This document shows, one piece after another, positions 18,666 through 28,036 of a stretch of 64,000 nucleotides of DNA. Origin of the DNA: Arthrobacter sp. B0490 (GTDB lineage: Bacteria; Actinomycetota; Actinomycetes; Actinomycetales; Micrococcaceae); the NCBI RefSeq assembly GCF_002929355.1, contig NZ_PJIR01000007.1, positions 62,001-126,000 of the forward strand, given 5' to 3'. The translations under genes and the position numbers were made by a program. How positions within the stretch are numbered: the first letter of the stretch is position 1; each line of letters begins with the position of its first letter. Below the pieces are notes generated by a model, which did no database searches, was not told where the DNA came from, and saw only the letters and a program-made list of their open reading frames with translations.

Positions 18666-19503
18666 AGACGAGGGAGCGCAGGACCTTCGCGGCGCCGTCG
18701 TCGAACACGCTGCCGGTGACCTCCGACGCGACGGAGCGGACCTCGTCGGGGGCCTGTCCCATCGCGACCCCGCGTCCGGCCCACTGGAGCATCTCGATGT
18801 CGTTGCGGCCGTCGCCGATGGCTACCGTGAGGTCCTGGTCCGTGCCGAGCCGCCGCCGGAGGGCCTCCAGCGCGGTGGCCTTCGTGACGCCGGAGGCGGC
18901 GATGTCCAGCCAGGCGGTCCAGCCCACGGAGTAGGTCACGCCGTGGAGTCCGATCGACGCGACGGCCGCGCCGAACTCCTCCGCCGAACTGTCGGTGCTG
19001 AAGACGACGACGCGCACCGCTCGGCTCTCGAGCATCTCCTCGAAGTCCACGCTCTGCGCGTCGGAGCCGAAGCTCGCGTCCTGGAAGCTCTCGGTGGACA
19101 GGAACCGGCCACGGTCGTCCTCGAGGGCGTACTTGGCGGAGGGGAGCCGGTCACGGAGGGCCAGCAGGGCGGGCTTCGGGTCGAAGGTGACGCGGTCGAT
19201 GACCTCGAAGCCCTCCGCCAGCGTGGTGTCGATCCTCAGCGTCACGCCGCCGTTGGAGCACACCGCGTGGCCGCGGGTGATGCCGAGCAGTTCGATGACC
19301 GGCAGTGTGGCGCCCAGGGAGCGGCCGGTGGCGATGATGACGTCGTGCCCGGCCTGGACGGCGGCCCGCACCGAATCACGCACCTCCTCCGTCATGGAAC
19401 CCTCGTGGTCCACGAGGGTGCCGTCGACGTCGAGGGCGATCAGGTGGTGCTTGCGGTTCTCCTGCCGGTCGTCCGTGCCGCCGAGGTTGCTCAAGGTACT
19501 CAT
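18664..19503 (-). CDS. HAD-superfamily (Cof/IIB type) hydrolase
   Basis: A 279-residue phosphatase of the Cof-like HAD-IIB group, which act on sugar phosphates and related metabolites. Motif I is DVDGTL (near 25-30), motif II is in IIATGRS, and motif IV is GDGRNDIEML (near 231-240). The cap domain lies between motifs II and III. The ATG is at 19503. It sits 32 nt downstream of serS, and the pair order serS-HAD is often seen in actinobacteria. The substrate cannot be told from sequence. Confidence 0.88.
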   Translation of the reverse strand: MSTLSNLGGTDDRQENRKHHLIALDVDGTLVDHEGSMTEEVRDSVRAAVQAGHDVIIATGRSLGATLPVIELLGITRGHAVCSNGGVTLRIDTTLAEGFEVIDRVTFDPKPALLALRDRLPSAKYALEDDRGRFLSTESFQDASFGSDAQSVDFEEMLESRAVRVVVFSTDSSAEEFGAAVASIGLHGVTYSVGWTAWLDIAASGVTKATALEALRRRLGTDQDLTVAIGDGRNDIEMLQWAGRGVAMGQAPDEVRSVASEVTGSVFDDGAAKVLRSLV

Positions 19504-19535
19504 ACTTCAGTGAACCAGACGTCGCGGGTGCCCTG

Positions 19536-20825
19536 CTAGCGCGGCGCCAGGACCGGGAAGGTCTCCATCCCGTTGAGATACGGACGCAGGGCGGCCGGCA
19601 CCGTGACGGAGCCGTCGGGGTTCTGGTGGTGCTCGAGGATCGCGACGATCCAGCGCGTGGTCGCGAGCGTGCCGTTGAGGGTCGCGACGGCACGCGTGCC
19701 CTTCTGTCCCTCGCCCTCCTGACGCTCGCGGATGTTCAGACGCCGTGCCTGGAAGGTGGTGCAGTTCGACGTCGAGGTCAGCTCGCGGTAGTCGCCCTGC
19801 GTCGGGACCCACGCCTCGCAGTCGAACTTCCGCGCGGCCGACATCCCGAGGTCGCCTGCGGCGGTGTCGATGACGCGGTAGGGCAGTTCGACCTTCGCGA
19901 GCATCTCCTCCTCCCAGGCGAGCAGGCGTTCGTGCTCGGCGGCGGCCTCCTCGACGGTCGTGTACGTGAACATCTCCACCTTGTTGAACTGATGGACGCG
20001 GATGATCCCGCGGGTGTCCTTGCCGTGGGAGCCGGCCTCACGGCGGTAGCAGGAGGACCAGCCCGCGTAGCGGACGGGGCCCGCGGTGAGGTCGATGATC
20101 TCGTCCGAGTGGTACCCGGCGAGCGCGACCTCCGAGGTGCCCACGAGGTACAGGTCGTCGGCCTCGAGCCGGTAGATCTCGGCGTCGTGCGCGATGTCGA
20201 AGCCCGTGCCCTGCATGGTCTCGGGACGCACGAGGGTGGGGGTGATCATCGGGACGAACCCCGCCGTGATGGCCTGGTCCATGGCCATCTGCAGCAGGGC
20301 GAGCTCGAGCCGGGCGCCGACGCCCTTGAGGAAGTAGAAGCGCGATCCCGAGACCTTGGCGCCGCGCTCCATGTCGATCGCCCCGATCAGCTCACCGATC
20401 TCGAGGTGGTCGCGGGGCTCGAAGCCCTCGGCGGCGAAGTCCCGCGGCGTGCCGACCGTCTTGACGACCACGTAGTCGTCCTCGCCGCCCTCGGGCACCC
20501 CGTCCTGCACGAGGTTCGGCAGCCTGCGCACCAGCGCCTCCTGCTCGGACTTCGCCTCCTCGGAACCGGCCGCTGCCACCTTGACGGCCGCCGCGAGCTC
20601 CTTCACCTCGGCCAGGAGCGCCTGCTTCTCCGCGCCCTTGGCCCGGGCCACCTTCTTGCCGAAGGCGTTCTGCTCGGCGCGCAGCGTCTCGTAGGACGTG
20701 ACCGCCTCACGGCGCCGGGTGTCGGCCGCGAGGACGGCGTCGATGAGCGACTCGTCCGCCCTGCGGGCACGCTGCGATGCTCGGAACTGCTCGGGATTCA
20801 GGCGGAGGTCGTTGACGTCGATCAC
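19536..20825 (-). CDS. serS: Seryl-tRNA synthetase
   Basis: Charges tRNA-Ser. The 429 residues have the N-terminal long coiled-coil arm (about 35-100) that grips the tRNA variable arm. Class II motif 2 is [20 protein letters not shown] and the C-terminal motif 3 region is [18 protein letters not shown]. The start is taken as GTG at 20825 (protein begins with [12 protein letters not shown] after Met), matching the family; the frame stays open six codons further. TAGTCT (20838-20833) lies 7 nt upstream of this GTG and there is no Shine-Dalgarno, so the mRNA is probably leaderless. Confidence 0.96.
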   Translation of the reverse strand: MIDVNDLRLNPEQFRASQRARRADESLIDAVLAADTRRREAVTSYETLRAEQNAFGKKVARAKGAEKQALLAEVKELAAAVKVAAAGSEEAKSEQEALVRRLPNLVQDGVPEGGEDDYVVVKTVGTPRDFAAEGFEPRDHLEIGELIGAIDMERGAKVSGSRFYFLKGVGARLELALLQMAMDQAITAGFVPMITPTLVRPETMQGTGFDIAHDAEIYRLEADDLYLVGTSEVALAGYHSDEIIDLTAGPVRYAGWSSCYRREAGSHGKDTRGIIRVHQFNKVEMFTYTTVEEAAAEHERLLAWEEEMLAKVELPYRVIDTAAGDLGMSAARKFDCEAWVPTQGDYRELTSTSNCTTFQARRLNIRERQEGEGQKGTRAVATLNGTLATTRWIVAILEHHQNPDGSVTVPAALRPYLNGMETFPVLAPR

Positions 20826-20832
20826 ACGGTCA

Positions 20833-20838
20833 AGACTA
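20833..20838 (-). promoter_or_regulatory. -10-like element of serS (leaderless start)
   Basis: TAGTCT on the minus strand (20838-20833) is followed by TGACCGT and then the GTG start codon at 20825. The spacing puts the transcript start at the start codon. No convincing -35 is seen. Confidence 0.5.
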
Positions 20839-20893
20839 CCCAAGCCCGGGGGCCCGCCGGCCCCGGCCGGCCGTGCCGCTATTGTGGGTGACC

Positions 20894-22003
20894 ATGCGCC
20901 GCAAACTGCTTGCCGGGACCGCGGCGGCGTCCGCCGCCGTCGCGTCCATCCAGAGCTACTGGTCGGTCCGGCGGCTGCAGCAGACCCGTACGCCCACCGC
21001 TTCCGTCAACGAGCCCACCGCGGTGGCGCCGGGACCCCAGCGCGTCGCCCTCGTGCTCAATCCGTCGAAGCTGCAGGCGGGCGCGACGCGCGCCCTCGTC
21101 GAGCAGGCCTGCTCCGATGCCGGGTGGGATCCTCCCCTCGTGCTCGAGACCACCATCGCGGACCCGGGGACGGGCCAGGCCGAGCAGGCACTGCAGGCCG
21201 GGGCCGACGTCGTCCTCGCGGCCGGCGGCGACGGCACCGTGCGCGCCGTGGCGCAGGCCCTCGCGCACCGGCCGGCGGCCCTCGGCCTCCTGCCCCTCGG
21301 CACCGGGAACCTGCTCGTGCGGAACCTGGGCCTGCCGTACAACGACATCGCCGGATGCCTCCGCCTCGCCCTGCACGGCCACGAGCGGCGCATCGACATG
21401 GCGCGGATCAGCCTGCGCAACGACTCCACGCAGGCCTCGTCGGAGCATCCGTTCCTCGTCATGGGCGGCGTGGGCTTCGACGCGAGCGTGATGACCGACG
21501 CGAAGCAGGACCTGAAGGACAGGTTCGGGTGGCTCGCGTACAGCGAGGCCGGCGTCCGCCACCTCCCGGGCCGGCGGCGCCGCATCTCCATCAGCCTGGA
21601 CGGCCAGCCTCCCCAGAGCCGGAAGGTCCGCAGCCTGCTGGTGGCGAACTGCGGGAAGCTGCCGGCGGGCGTCGACTTCGTACCGGATGCCCTCATCGAC
21701 GACGGCTACCTGGACGTGGTGGTGCTCAGCCCGCGCAGTCTCCTCGGCTGGACGTGGATGGCTGCGAAGATCCTGCTGCGGCATCGCGGCGGTATCCCGG
21801 TGATCAGCTACTACCGTGCCCGCGAGGTGTCGGTGTGGTCGGGCGATCCGATCGCCACCCAGCTCGACGGCGACCCCTCCGGGTCCGTCTCCTCGATGAC
21901 GGCCCGCGTGGACCCTCACGCACTGAGGGTCCGGGTGCCGGCGTCGGCACCCGGACCCTCGGGGCCGCCGGCGTCCCGTCCGGCGGCTGCGCGCCGTTCC
22001 TAG
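20894..22003 (+). CDS. Diacylglycerol/lipid kinase-family protein
   Basis: A 369-residue DAGKc-domain protein. The ATP-binding motif GGDGT is at 111-115, followed by LPLGTGN (near 133-139) and the C-terminal beta-sandwich domain ending with the [11 protein letters not shown] region. An N-terminal hydrophobic or amphipathic stretch (about 1-25) may anchor it to the membrane. Family members phosphorylate diacylglycerol, sphingoid bases or phosphatidylinositol-mannoside precursors; the substrate here is not clear. The ATG at 20894 is preferred over an upstream in-frame start. TATTGT lies 8 nt upstream, so the leader is very short or absent. Confidence 0.88.
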   Translation: MRRKLLAGTAAASAAVASIQSYWSVRRLQQTRTPTASVNEPTAVAPGPQRVALVLNPSKLQAGATRALVEQACSDAGWDPPLVLETTIADPGTGQAEQALQAGADVVLAAGGDGTVRAVAQALAHRPAALGLLPLGTGNLLVRNLGLPYNDIAGCLRLALHGHERRIDMARISLRNDSTQASSEHPFLVMGGVGFDASVMTDAKQDLKDRFGWLAYSEAGVRHLPGRRRRISISLDGQPPQSRKVRSLLVANCGKLPAGVDFVPDALIDDGYLDVVVLSPRSLLGWTWMAAKILLRHRGGIPVISYYRAREVSVWSGDPIATQLDGDPSGSVSSMTARVDPHALRVRVPASAPGPSGPPASRPAAARRS

Positions 22004-22021
22004 CGCGGGGTCGGATCGGTC

Positions 22022-22360
22022 CTAGCGGTCCTTGTCCGTGTAGCCGCCCTGGCCTTCGGGCTCCTCGACGAGGGGCTTGTCCTTGTCGGTGTACTCGCCC
22101 TCCTCGGCAGGGTCCTGGGAGGAGGTGTAGCCGCCGGAGCCGCCGGCGGGCTCGGCACTCGTGTAGCTGCTCTCCTCGGCGGCGTCGTCGGAGGTGTCGC
22201 GGTCGGCGTGGCCGGCCTGCTGGTCGATGAGGGCCTGCTCCTCCGCGAATCGGACGTCGTTGCCCTGGTCGCCCATGTCGCCGCGCCAGTTCGGATCCGA
22301 CGTCGACCCGTCGCCCTCGTTGGGGTTCACGATGTGTCCTCCGTGAGCGTTCTCGGTCAT
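22022..22360 (-). CDS. Small acidic protein with YT repeats
   Basis: A 112-residue, strongly acidic, low-complexity protein with no recognisable domain. The C-terminal half has four spaced repeats around Tyr-Thr: SSYTSAEP, GGYTSSQDP, GEYTDKDKP and GGYTDKDR. It has no signal peptide or membrane segment and looks intrinsically disordered. The ATG at 22360 has an AAAGG-type Shine-Dalgarno. Its end faces the lipid kinase gene, 18 nt away. Function unknown. Confidence 0.7.
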   Translation of the reverse strand: MTENAHGGHIVNPNEGDGSTSDPNWRGDMGDQGNDVRFAEEQALIDQQAGHADRDTSDDAAEESSYTSAEPAGGSGGYTSSQDPAEEGEYTDKDKPLVEEPEGQGGYTDKDR

Positions 22361-22447
22361 GATTCTGCCTTTCGTCGAAGGATGCGCTCCTCGTTGGGCG
22401 CCCGCTGCCAGCGTACTGACGAACGGGATGGTTGGAAATGCGCGGGC

Positions 22448-23422
22448 TCAGTCGCGCAGGAGTTCCTGGACGGCCTTCTCCGACGCCGAGTAGGTGGTGA
22501 TCGGGATGACCTCGCCGCTCATGAAGCGGTCGACCAGCCTCGGATCGACATAGGAGCTGCGGGCCACGGTGGGGGTATTGCCGAGGTGGTCGGCGACGGC
22601 CTTCATGGTCGCGCTGACGGCTTTCTGGCGGGCCGTGCGGCTCGTGGCCTTGATGTCCTCCTTGGCGAGGGCCATCGCGGCGACGACGGTGGCCTGCCAG
22701 GTCCTGAAGTCCTTGGCCGTGAACGGTCCACCGGTGACCTGGCGGAGGAACTCGTTGAGCAGTGATCCGTCCACGTGGTGCCACTTGCCGTCGTCGCTCT
22801 GGTAGGCGAGCACGGTGTCGGCGTCCTCGCGCTCCATCATGGGCCGCAGCGCACCGGCGAGGTCCTCGTCCTCGAGGAGGGTGTCCCAGTGCTGTCCGCT
22901 CTTGCCGGGGAAGTCGAACGCCACGGTGTGCCCGTCGATGCTGCAGTGCTCCACGAGGAGCGTGGTCACCCCGAAGGACCCGTTGGCCTCCGCGTACTGC
23001 GCGGACCCGATCCGGAGGGCCCCGGAGTCGACGATCCGCAGGGCCGCGGCGAAGGCGCGCTCCCGCGGGAGCCCGTCACTGCGCAGGTGCTGCGTGATGG
23101 CGCGGCGGGCGCTCGGCAGCTTGGCACCGAAGTCCAGCGCGCGGTCGAACTTCTCACGGTCCTTCTGCTGACGCCAGGCAGGGTGGTACATGTACTGGCG
23201 CCGCCCGGCGTCGTCGGTGCCGATCGCCTGTACGTGCCCGTTGGGGTACGGCGCGATCCACACGTCCTTCCACGCAGGCGGGATCACGAGGTCCCGGATG
23301 CGCCCGAGCTCGTCGCGGTCCTGCAGCAGTTCGCCGTTCGGGGCCCGGTAGCTGAAGCCCTTGCCGTGGCGGCGTCGGGTGATGCCGGGCCTGCGCGTGT
23401 TGCTGCGGCGCAATCGAGCCAT
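22448..23422 (-). CDS. DNA topoisomerase IB (poxvirus/eukaryote-like)
   Basis: Relaxes supercoils through a 3'-phosphotyrosyl intermediate. The 324 residues match bacterial type IB enzymes: an N-terminal clamp domain (GFSYRAPNGELL, VIPPAWKDVWIAPYPNGHVQAIGTD in part) and a C-terminal catalytic domain with AKDFRTWQAT (catalytic Arg). SSYVDPRLV near residues 289-297 supplies the catalytic Tyr. A -10-like TACTAT (23464-23459) lies upstream, beyond the pheA stop. Such enzymes are scattered in bacteria and dispensable in those tested. Confidence 0.93.
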   Translation of the reverse strand: MARLRRSNTRRPGITRRRHGKGFSYRAPNGELLQDRDELGRIRDLVIPPAWKDVWIAPYPNGHVQAIGTDDAGRRQYMYHPAWRQQKDREKFDRALDFGAKLPSARRAITQHLRSDGLPRERAFAAALRIVDSGALRIGSAQYAEANGSFGVTTLLVEHCSIDGHTVAFDFPGKSGQHWDTLLEDEDLAGALRPMMEREDADTVLAYQSDDGKWHHVDGSLLNEFLRQVTGGPFTAKDFRTWQATVVAAMALAKEDIKATSRTARQKAVSATMKAVADHLGNTPTVARSSYVDPRLVDRFMSGEVIPITTYSASEKAVQELLRD

Positions 23423-23467
23423 CGTGGAACCAGCCTTCGAATGGGAGGAGGACCTTCGATAGTAAGC

Positions 23468-24499
23468 CTACTGTGCTTCGGCTCCCGACGGTGCTGCTTC
23501 CGCCGCAGGACGGAGGATGGTCGCGAGCCACGCGTCGGCGGCACCGAACGCGTCGTCGGAGGTGTGGCGTTCGACGGCGGGCGAGCGGCGGTCCGCGCGC
23601 GGGTAGGACCCGAGGAAGCGGAGCCCCGGGCTGATGCGGTGCAGTCCCTTGAGGGCGTCGGCGATCCGGGCGTCCTCCACGTGCCCGTCGGCGTCCACGC
23701 TGAAGAAGTAGTCACCCAGGAACTGGCCCGTGGGCCGTGACTCGATGCGGCTGAGGTTCACGCCCCGCGCGGCGAACTGGTCCAGGATCTGCATCAGGGC
23801 CCCGGGGCGGTCCTCCGGCAGGGGGATCACGAGCGTGGTCTTGTCCGATCCGGTGCGCTGCGGCAGGACATCCGGCCGCCCCACGAGGACGAACCGCGTG
23901 ACGGCGTCCGTCACGTCGCCGATGTCCGTCGCGAGGACCGCCAAACCGAGTCGCCCGGCCACGAGGGGCGAGCAGATCGCGGCGTCGTATCCGGCCCCTG
24001 CGGGACCACTCCCGCGGGAATCGCCGGCCGTATCGCCGCGTGCATCTCCACCGGACCCCCCGTCGGCGAGGCCGTAGGCGGCCGCCGCGGTGGACGACGC
24101 CGGGAAGTATTCCGCGTCCGGTACATGCGTGTCGACCCAGGTGCGGCACTGCGCCCAGGCGTGGCCGTGGGTGGCGATGCGACGGACCCGACCGAGTTCC
24201 GCCCCCGGCCGGGCCGCGAGCACGAACGTGATGGGTACCAGTTCCTCCCGCAGGATCCGCAGCGGGTCGCCGACGGCGATGGCGTCGAGCGTGGCGCTCA
24301 CGCCGCCCTCCACCGAGTTCTCGATGGGCACCATCGCGGCGTCCACCGACCCCGTCCGGACGGCATCGAGCGCGGCACCCACCGTCGACGCCGGGACGCG
24401 GCGGGCGGACCCCGCACCCGGCACCTGCAGCAGTGCGGCTTCCGTGAAGGTGCCCTCCGGGCCCAGGTAGGCGAAGGAGGAACTGTGCGGACGGGTCAC
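23468..24499 (-). CDS. pheA: Prephenate dehydratase
   Basis: Converts prephenate to phenylpyruvate for phenylalanine synthesis. The 343 residues have the catalytic PDT domain (FAYLGPEGTFTEAA at 9-22, VPIENSVEGGV, TRF at 201-203) and a C-terminal ACT domain with the ESRP motif (253-256) for feedback by phenylalanine. No chorismate mutase domain is present. A Gly/Asp/Arg-rich segment at about 147-170 interrupts the PDT domain and looks like a disordered insertion. The GTG start overlaps the stop of the rhodanese gene (GTGA). Confidence 0.95.
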   Translation of the reverse strand: MTRPHSSSFAYLGPEGTFTEAALLQVPGAGSARRVPASTVGAALDAVRTGSVDAAMVPIENSVEGGVSATLDAIAVGDPLRILREELVPITFVLAARPGAELGRVRRIATHGHAWAQCRTWVDTHVPDAEYFPASSTAAAAYGLADGGSGGDARGDTAGDSRGSGPAGAGYDAAICSPLVAGRLGLAVLATDIGDVTDAVTRFVLVGRPDVLPQRTGSDKTTLVIPLPEDRPGALMQILDQFAARGVNLSRIESRPTGQFLGDYFFSVDADGHVEDARIADALKGLHRISPGLRFLGSYPRADRRSPAVERHTSDDAFGAADAWLATILRPAAEAAPSGAEAQ

Positions 24500-24822
24500 A
24501 GGACCGTGGGCTCGCTACCCGTCTCGGACACCATCGGCTTGCCGGCCTCGAGCCAGGCGCCCATGCCGCCGCTCACGTTGACGGCGGTGTAGCCGTTGCC
24601 CTCGAGCCACTCGGCCGCGCGCTGGGAGCGCCCGCCGCTGCGGCAGATGACGTGCAGGTCCTCGTCCGGGTCCAGCTCCTCGAGCCGGGCCGGAAGCTGG
24701 TCGAGCGGGATGTGGAGGGCGCCGTCCACGTGGCCCGCCTCCCACTCGTAGTCCTCGCGGACATCGAGGATGTGCGCGTCGCCGGGCACGGCGGTCACCG
24801 GTACGTTCTGGGGTTCGCTCAT
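24496..24822 (-). CDS. Single-domain rhodanese-like sulfurtransferase
   Basis: A 108-residue single rhodanese domain. The active-site loop CRSGGRS is at 60-66 with the catalytic Cys60, and the domain begins with the ILDVREDYEWEAGHVDGALHIP-type pattern. It may carry sulfur as a persulfide. The substrate is unknown. The ATG at 24822 has AAAGGGTGG upstream. It is translationally coupled to pheA by a 4-nt overlap, though no functional link is obvious. Confidence 0.92.
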   Translation of the reverse strand: MSEPQNVPVTAVPGDAHILDVREDYEWEAGHVDGALHIPLDQLPARLEELDPDEDLHVICRSGGRSQRAAEWLEGNGYTAVNVSGGMGAWLEAGKPMVSETGSEPTVL

Positions 24823-24968
24823 GCACCCACCCTTTCACGGGGCGGCGCGGCACCGCCATCTCCACTCCTCGTCGGGTGGAGGGACCGGACTCCTATAGTT
24901 GTCCTTGTTGTTCCGTCAGGGCCTGCGGCGTGATGGGCCCGCGACGGCCCGCTGCCGACTGGAGCCCC

Positions 24969-26408
24969 ATGAGCGAACTGCACGAACTCTCAGCACTCAC
25001 CCTCAGGGACGCCCTGGCACGCGGGGCGGTCGGCGCCCGTGAGGCGACGGAACACTTCCTGCGGCGCATCGACGCCCTGAACCCTGATCTCGGGGCCTTC
25101 GTGACCGTCACGCACGACGACGCACTGCGGGCGGCCGACCACGCGGACGCCCTGCGCAGCTCCGGGGCGCCCCTCGGGCCGCTGCACGGCGTGCCGCTGG
25201 CCCACAAGGACCTCACCGACGTCGGCGGTGTCAGGACGACGCTCGGCACGGCCGCGCTCGAGCACGCGGTCGCCGAGAAGGATGCACCCCTCGCAGCGGT
25301 CCTCCGGCGCTCGGGCGCCATCAGCCTCGGCAAGACCCAGGTTCCGGAGTTCGGGCTGAGCTGCTACAGCGAGAACCTCGTGGCGCCCCCCGCCCGCAAC
25401 CCCCTGGATCCGCGCCTCAGCCCGGCCGGCTCCTCGGGCGGGAGCGCGGCGGCCGTGGCCGCCCGCATGATCCCGTTCGCCCCCGGCACCGACGGCGGCG
25501 GATCCATCAGGATCCCGGCGGCCGCGACCGGACTGGTGGGCCTCAAACCCAATCGCGGCCGCGTGCCCTCGGGCTCGGGCCAGGCCGACCTCGGCCAGTT
25601 GGTCGTCGCCGGCCCGCTGGCCCACTCCGCAGTGGACGCGGGCCTGCTCCTCGACGCCCTGGTGCGGGAGCCGAACTACAGGCCGACGAGTGCGGCCTCC
25701 CGCTACCCCGGGTCGTTCACCGAGGCCGCCCTGCGGGCGGAAGGACGCTTCCGGATCGGCGTCAGCACCGCCTCGCCCTTCTCCGGCGCGATGGACATCG
25801 CCCTGGACAGCGCGGCGACCGACGCCTTCCATGCCGGGATCCGGCTGCTGCAGGGGGCCGGACACGACATCGTCGAGGCCGACCTGACGTACGACCATCG
25901 CTACCACGACGCCTTCCAGCTGGTCTGGACCGCCGGGCTCGCCGCCGCGCCCATCCCGGACGACCGCGAGGACCGGCTGACGGACATCACCCGCGTGCTG
26001 CGCCGTCGCGCGCTGGGCCGGACGGCGGCCGACCTCGTCGGGGCCGTCGAGGTACTGCGGCAGTTCGAACTGGACAGCATCGAGCAGTACTCCCGCTACG
26101 ACATGGTCCTGACGCCGGCGGTGGCGATGACGCCGCGCCCTCTCGGCTGGTACACGGACGCCGACGGCGACACCGACTACCTCCGGCAGTGCCAGTACTC
26201 GCCCTACACCTCGATGGTCAACGTGTGCGGCCTGCCGGCCGTGACGGTCCCCACCCTGCGCCTCCCGGACGGCCTGTCGATGAGCGTGCAGCTCATCGGC
26301 CGCCCCGGGGAGGAGGCCCAGCTGCTCGCCGTCACCGCGCAGATCGAGGCCCTCCTGCAGCGGCCCGATGTTTTGCGCTTCTCCCACCCGAGCGGCACCA
26401 TGGAGTAA
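24969..26408 (+). CDS. Amidase (amidase-signature family)
   Basis: A 479-residue hydrolase with the Ser-cisSer-Lys triad of the amidase-signature family: Lys80 in AHKDLTD, Ser155/156 in the GSSGGS segment, and nucleophile Ser179 in GTDGGGSIRIP. It is closest in plan to stand-alone amidases rather than GatA, since no gatC or gatB is nearby. Family members hydrolyse amides or small peptides. The ATG at 24969 has GGAG 4 nt upstream. A -10-like TATAGT lies near 24894. The POT transporter follows with no gap, suggesting uptake and cleavage of a peptide or amide. Confidence 0.92.
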   Translation: MSELHELSALTLRDALARGAVGAREATEHFLRRIDALNPDLGAFVTVTHDDALRAADHADALRSSGAPLGPLHGVPLAHKDLTDVGGVRTTLGTAALEHAVAEKDAPLAAVLRRSGAISLGKTQVPEFGLSCYSENLVAPPARNPLDPRLSPAGSSGGSAAAVAARMIPFAPGTDGGGSIRIPAAATGLVGLKPNRGRVPSGSGQADLGQLVVAGPLAHSAVDAGLLLDALVREPNYRPTSAASRYPGSFTEAALRAEGRFRIGVSTASPFSGAMDIALDSAATDAFHAGIRLLQGAGHDIVEADLTYDHRYHDAFQLVWTAGLAAAPIPDDREDRLTDITRVLRRRALGRTAADLVGAVEVLRQFELDSIEQYSRYDMVLTPAVAMTPRPLGWYTDADGDTDYLRQCQYSPYTSMVNVCGLPAVTVPTLRLPDGLSMSVQLIGRPGEEAQLLAVTAQIEALLQRPDVLRFSHPSGTME

Positions 26409-27872
<1,464 letters not shown>

Positions 27873-27911
27873 CGCTCCGCCGGCGCCGACCGGCCCCGGC
27901 ACCTCGTCCCG

Positions 27912-27943
27912 ACAGGACCCGTCCGCGTCCGGGCGGGTCCTGT
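27912..27943 (+). terminator. Terminator hairpin after the POT transporter
   Basis: A 10-bp perfect stem ACAGGACCCG/CGGGTCCTGT (27912-27921 and 27934-27943) can extend by three more pairs inward. It lies 39 nt after the transporter stop and before the acyl-CoA ligase promoter region. Confidence 0.7.
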
Positions 27944-27973
27944 TGCGTGGGCGCCCCTGATCCAACAGACTTC

Positions 27974-27989
27974 TACCCACCGGTAACAT
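27974..27989 (+). promoter_or_regulatory. -10 element and overlapping TACC-N4-GGTA palindrome upstream of acyl-CoA ligase
   Basis: TAACAT (27984-27989) is a good -10 candidate for the ligase gene. The short palindrome TACC-CACC-GGTA (27974-27985) overlaps it, the position of a repressor operator. TetR-type regulators of fatty-acid degradation in actinobacteria use palindromes of this kind, but I cannot identify the regulator. No clear -35 is visible. Confidence 0.4.
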
Positions 27990-28036
27990 CCGTACCGGGA
28001 GCTGCTGCAGACGTACCGGAGATCGAAGGAGATCAC

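Noticed and set aside
24969..26408. GatA subunit of Glu-tRNA(Gln) amidotransferase
   Set aside because: No gatC or gatB next to it and a transporter is coupled instead; a stand-alone amidase is more likely.
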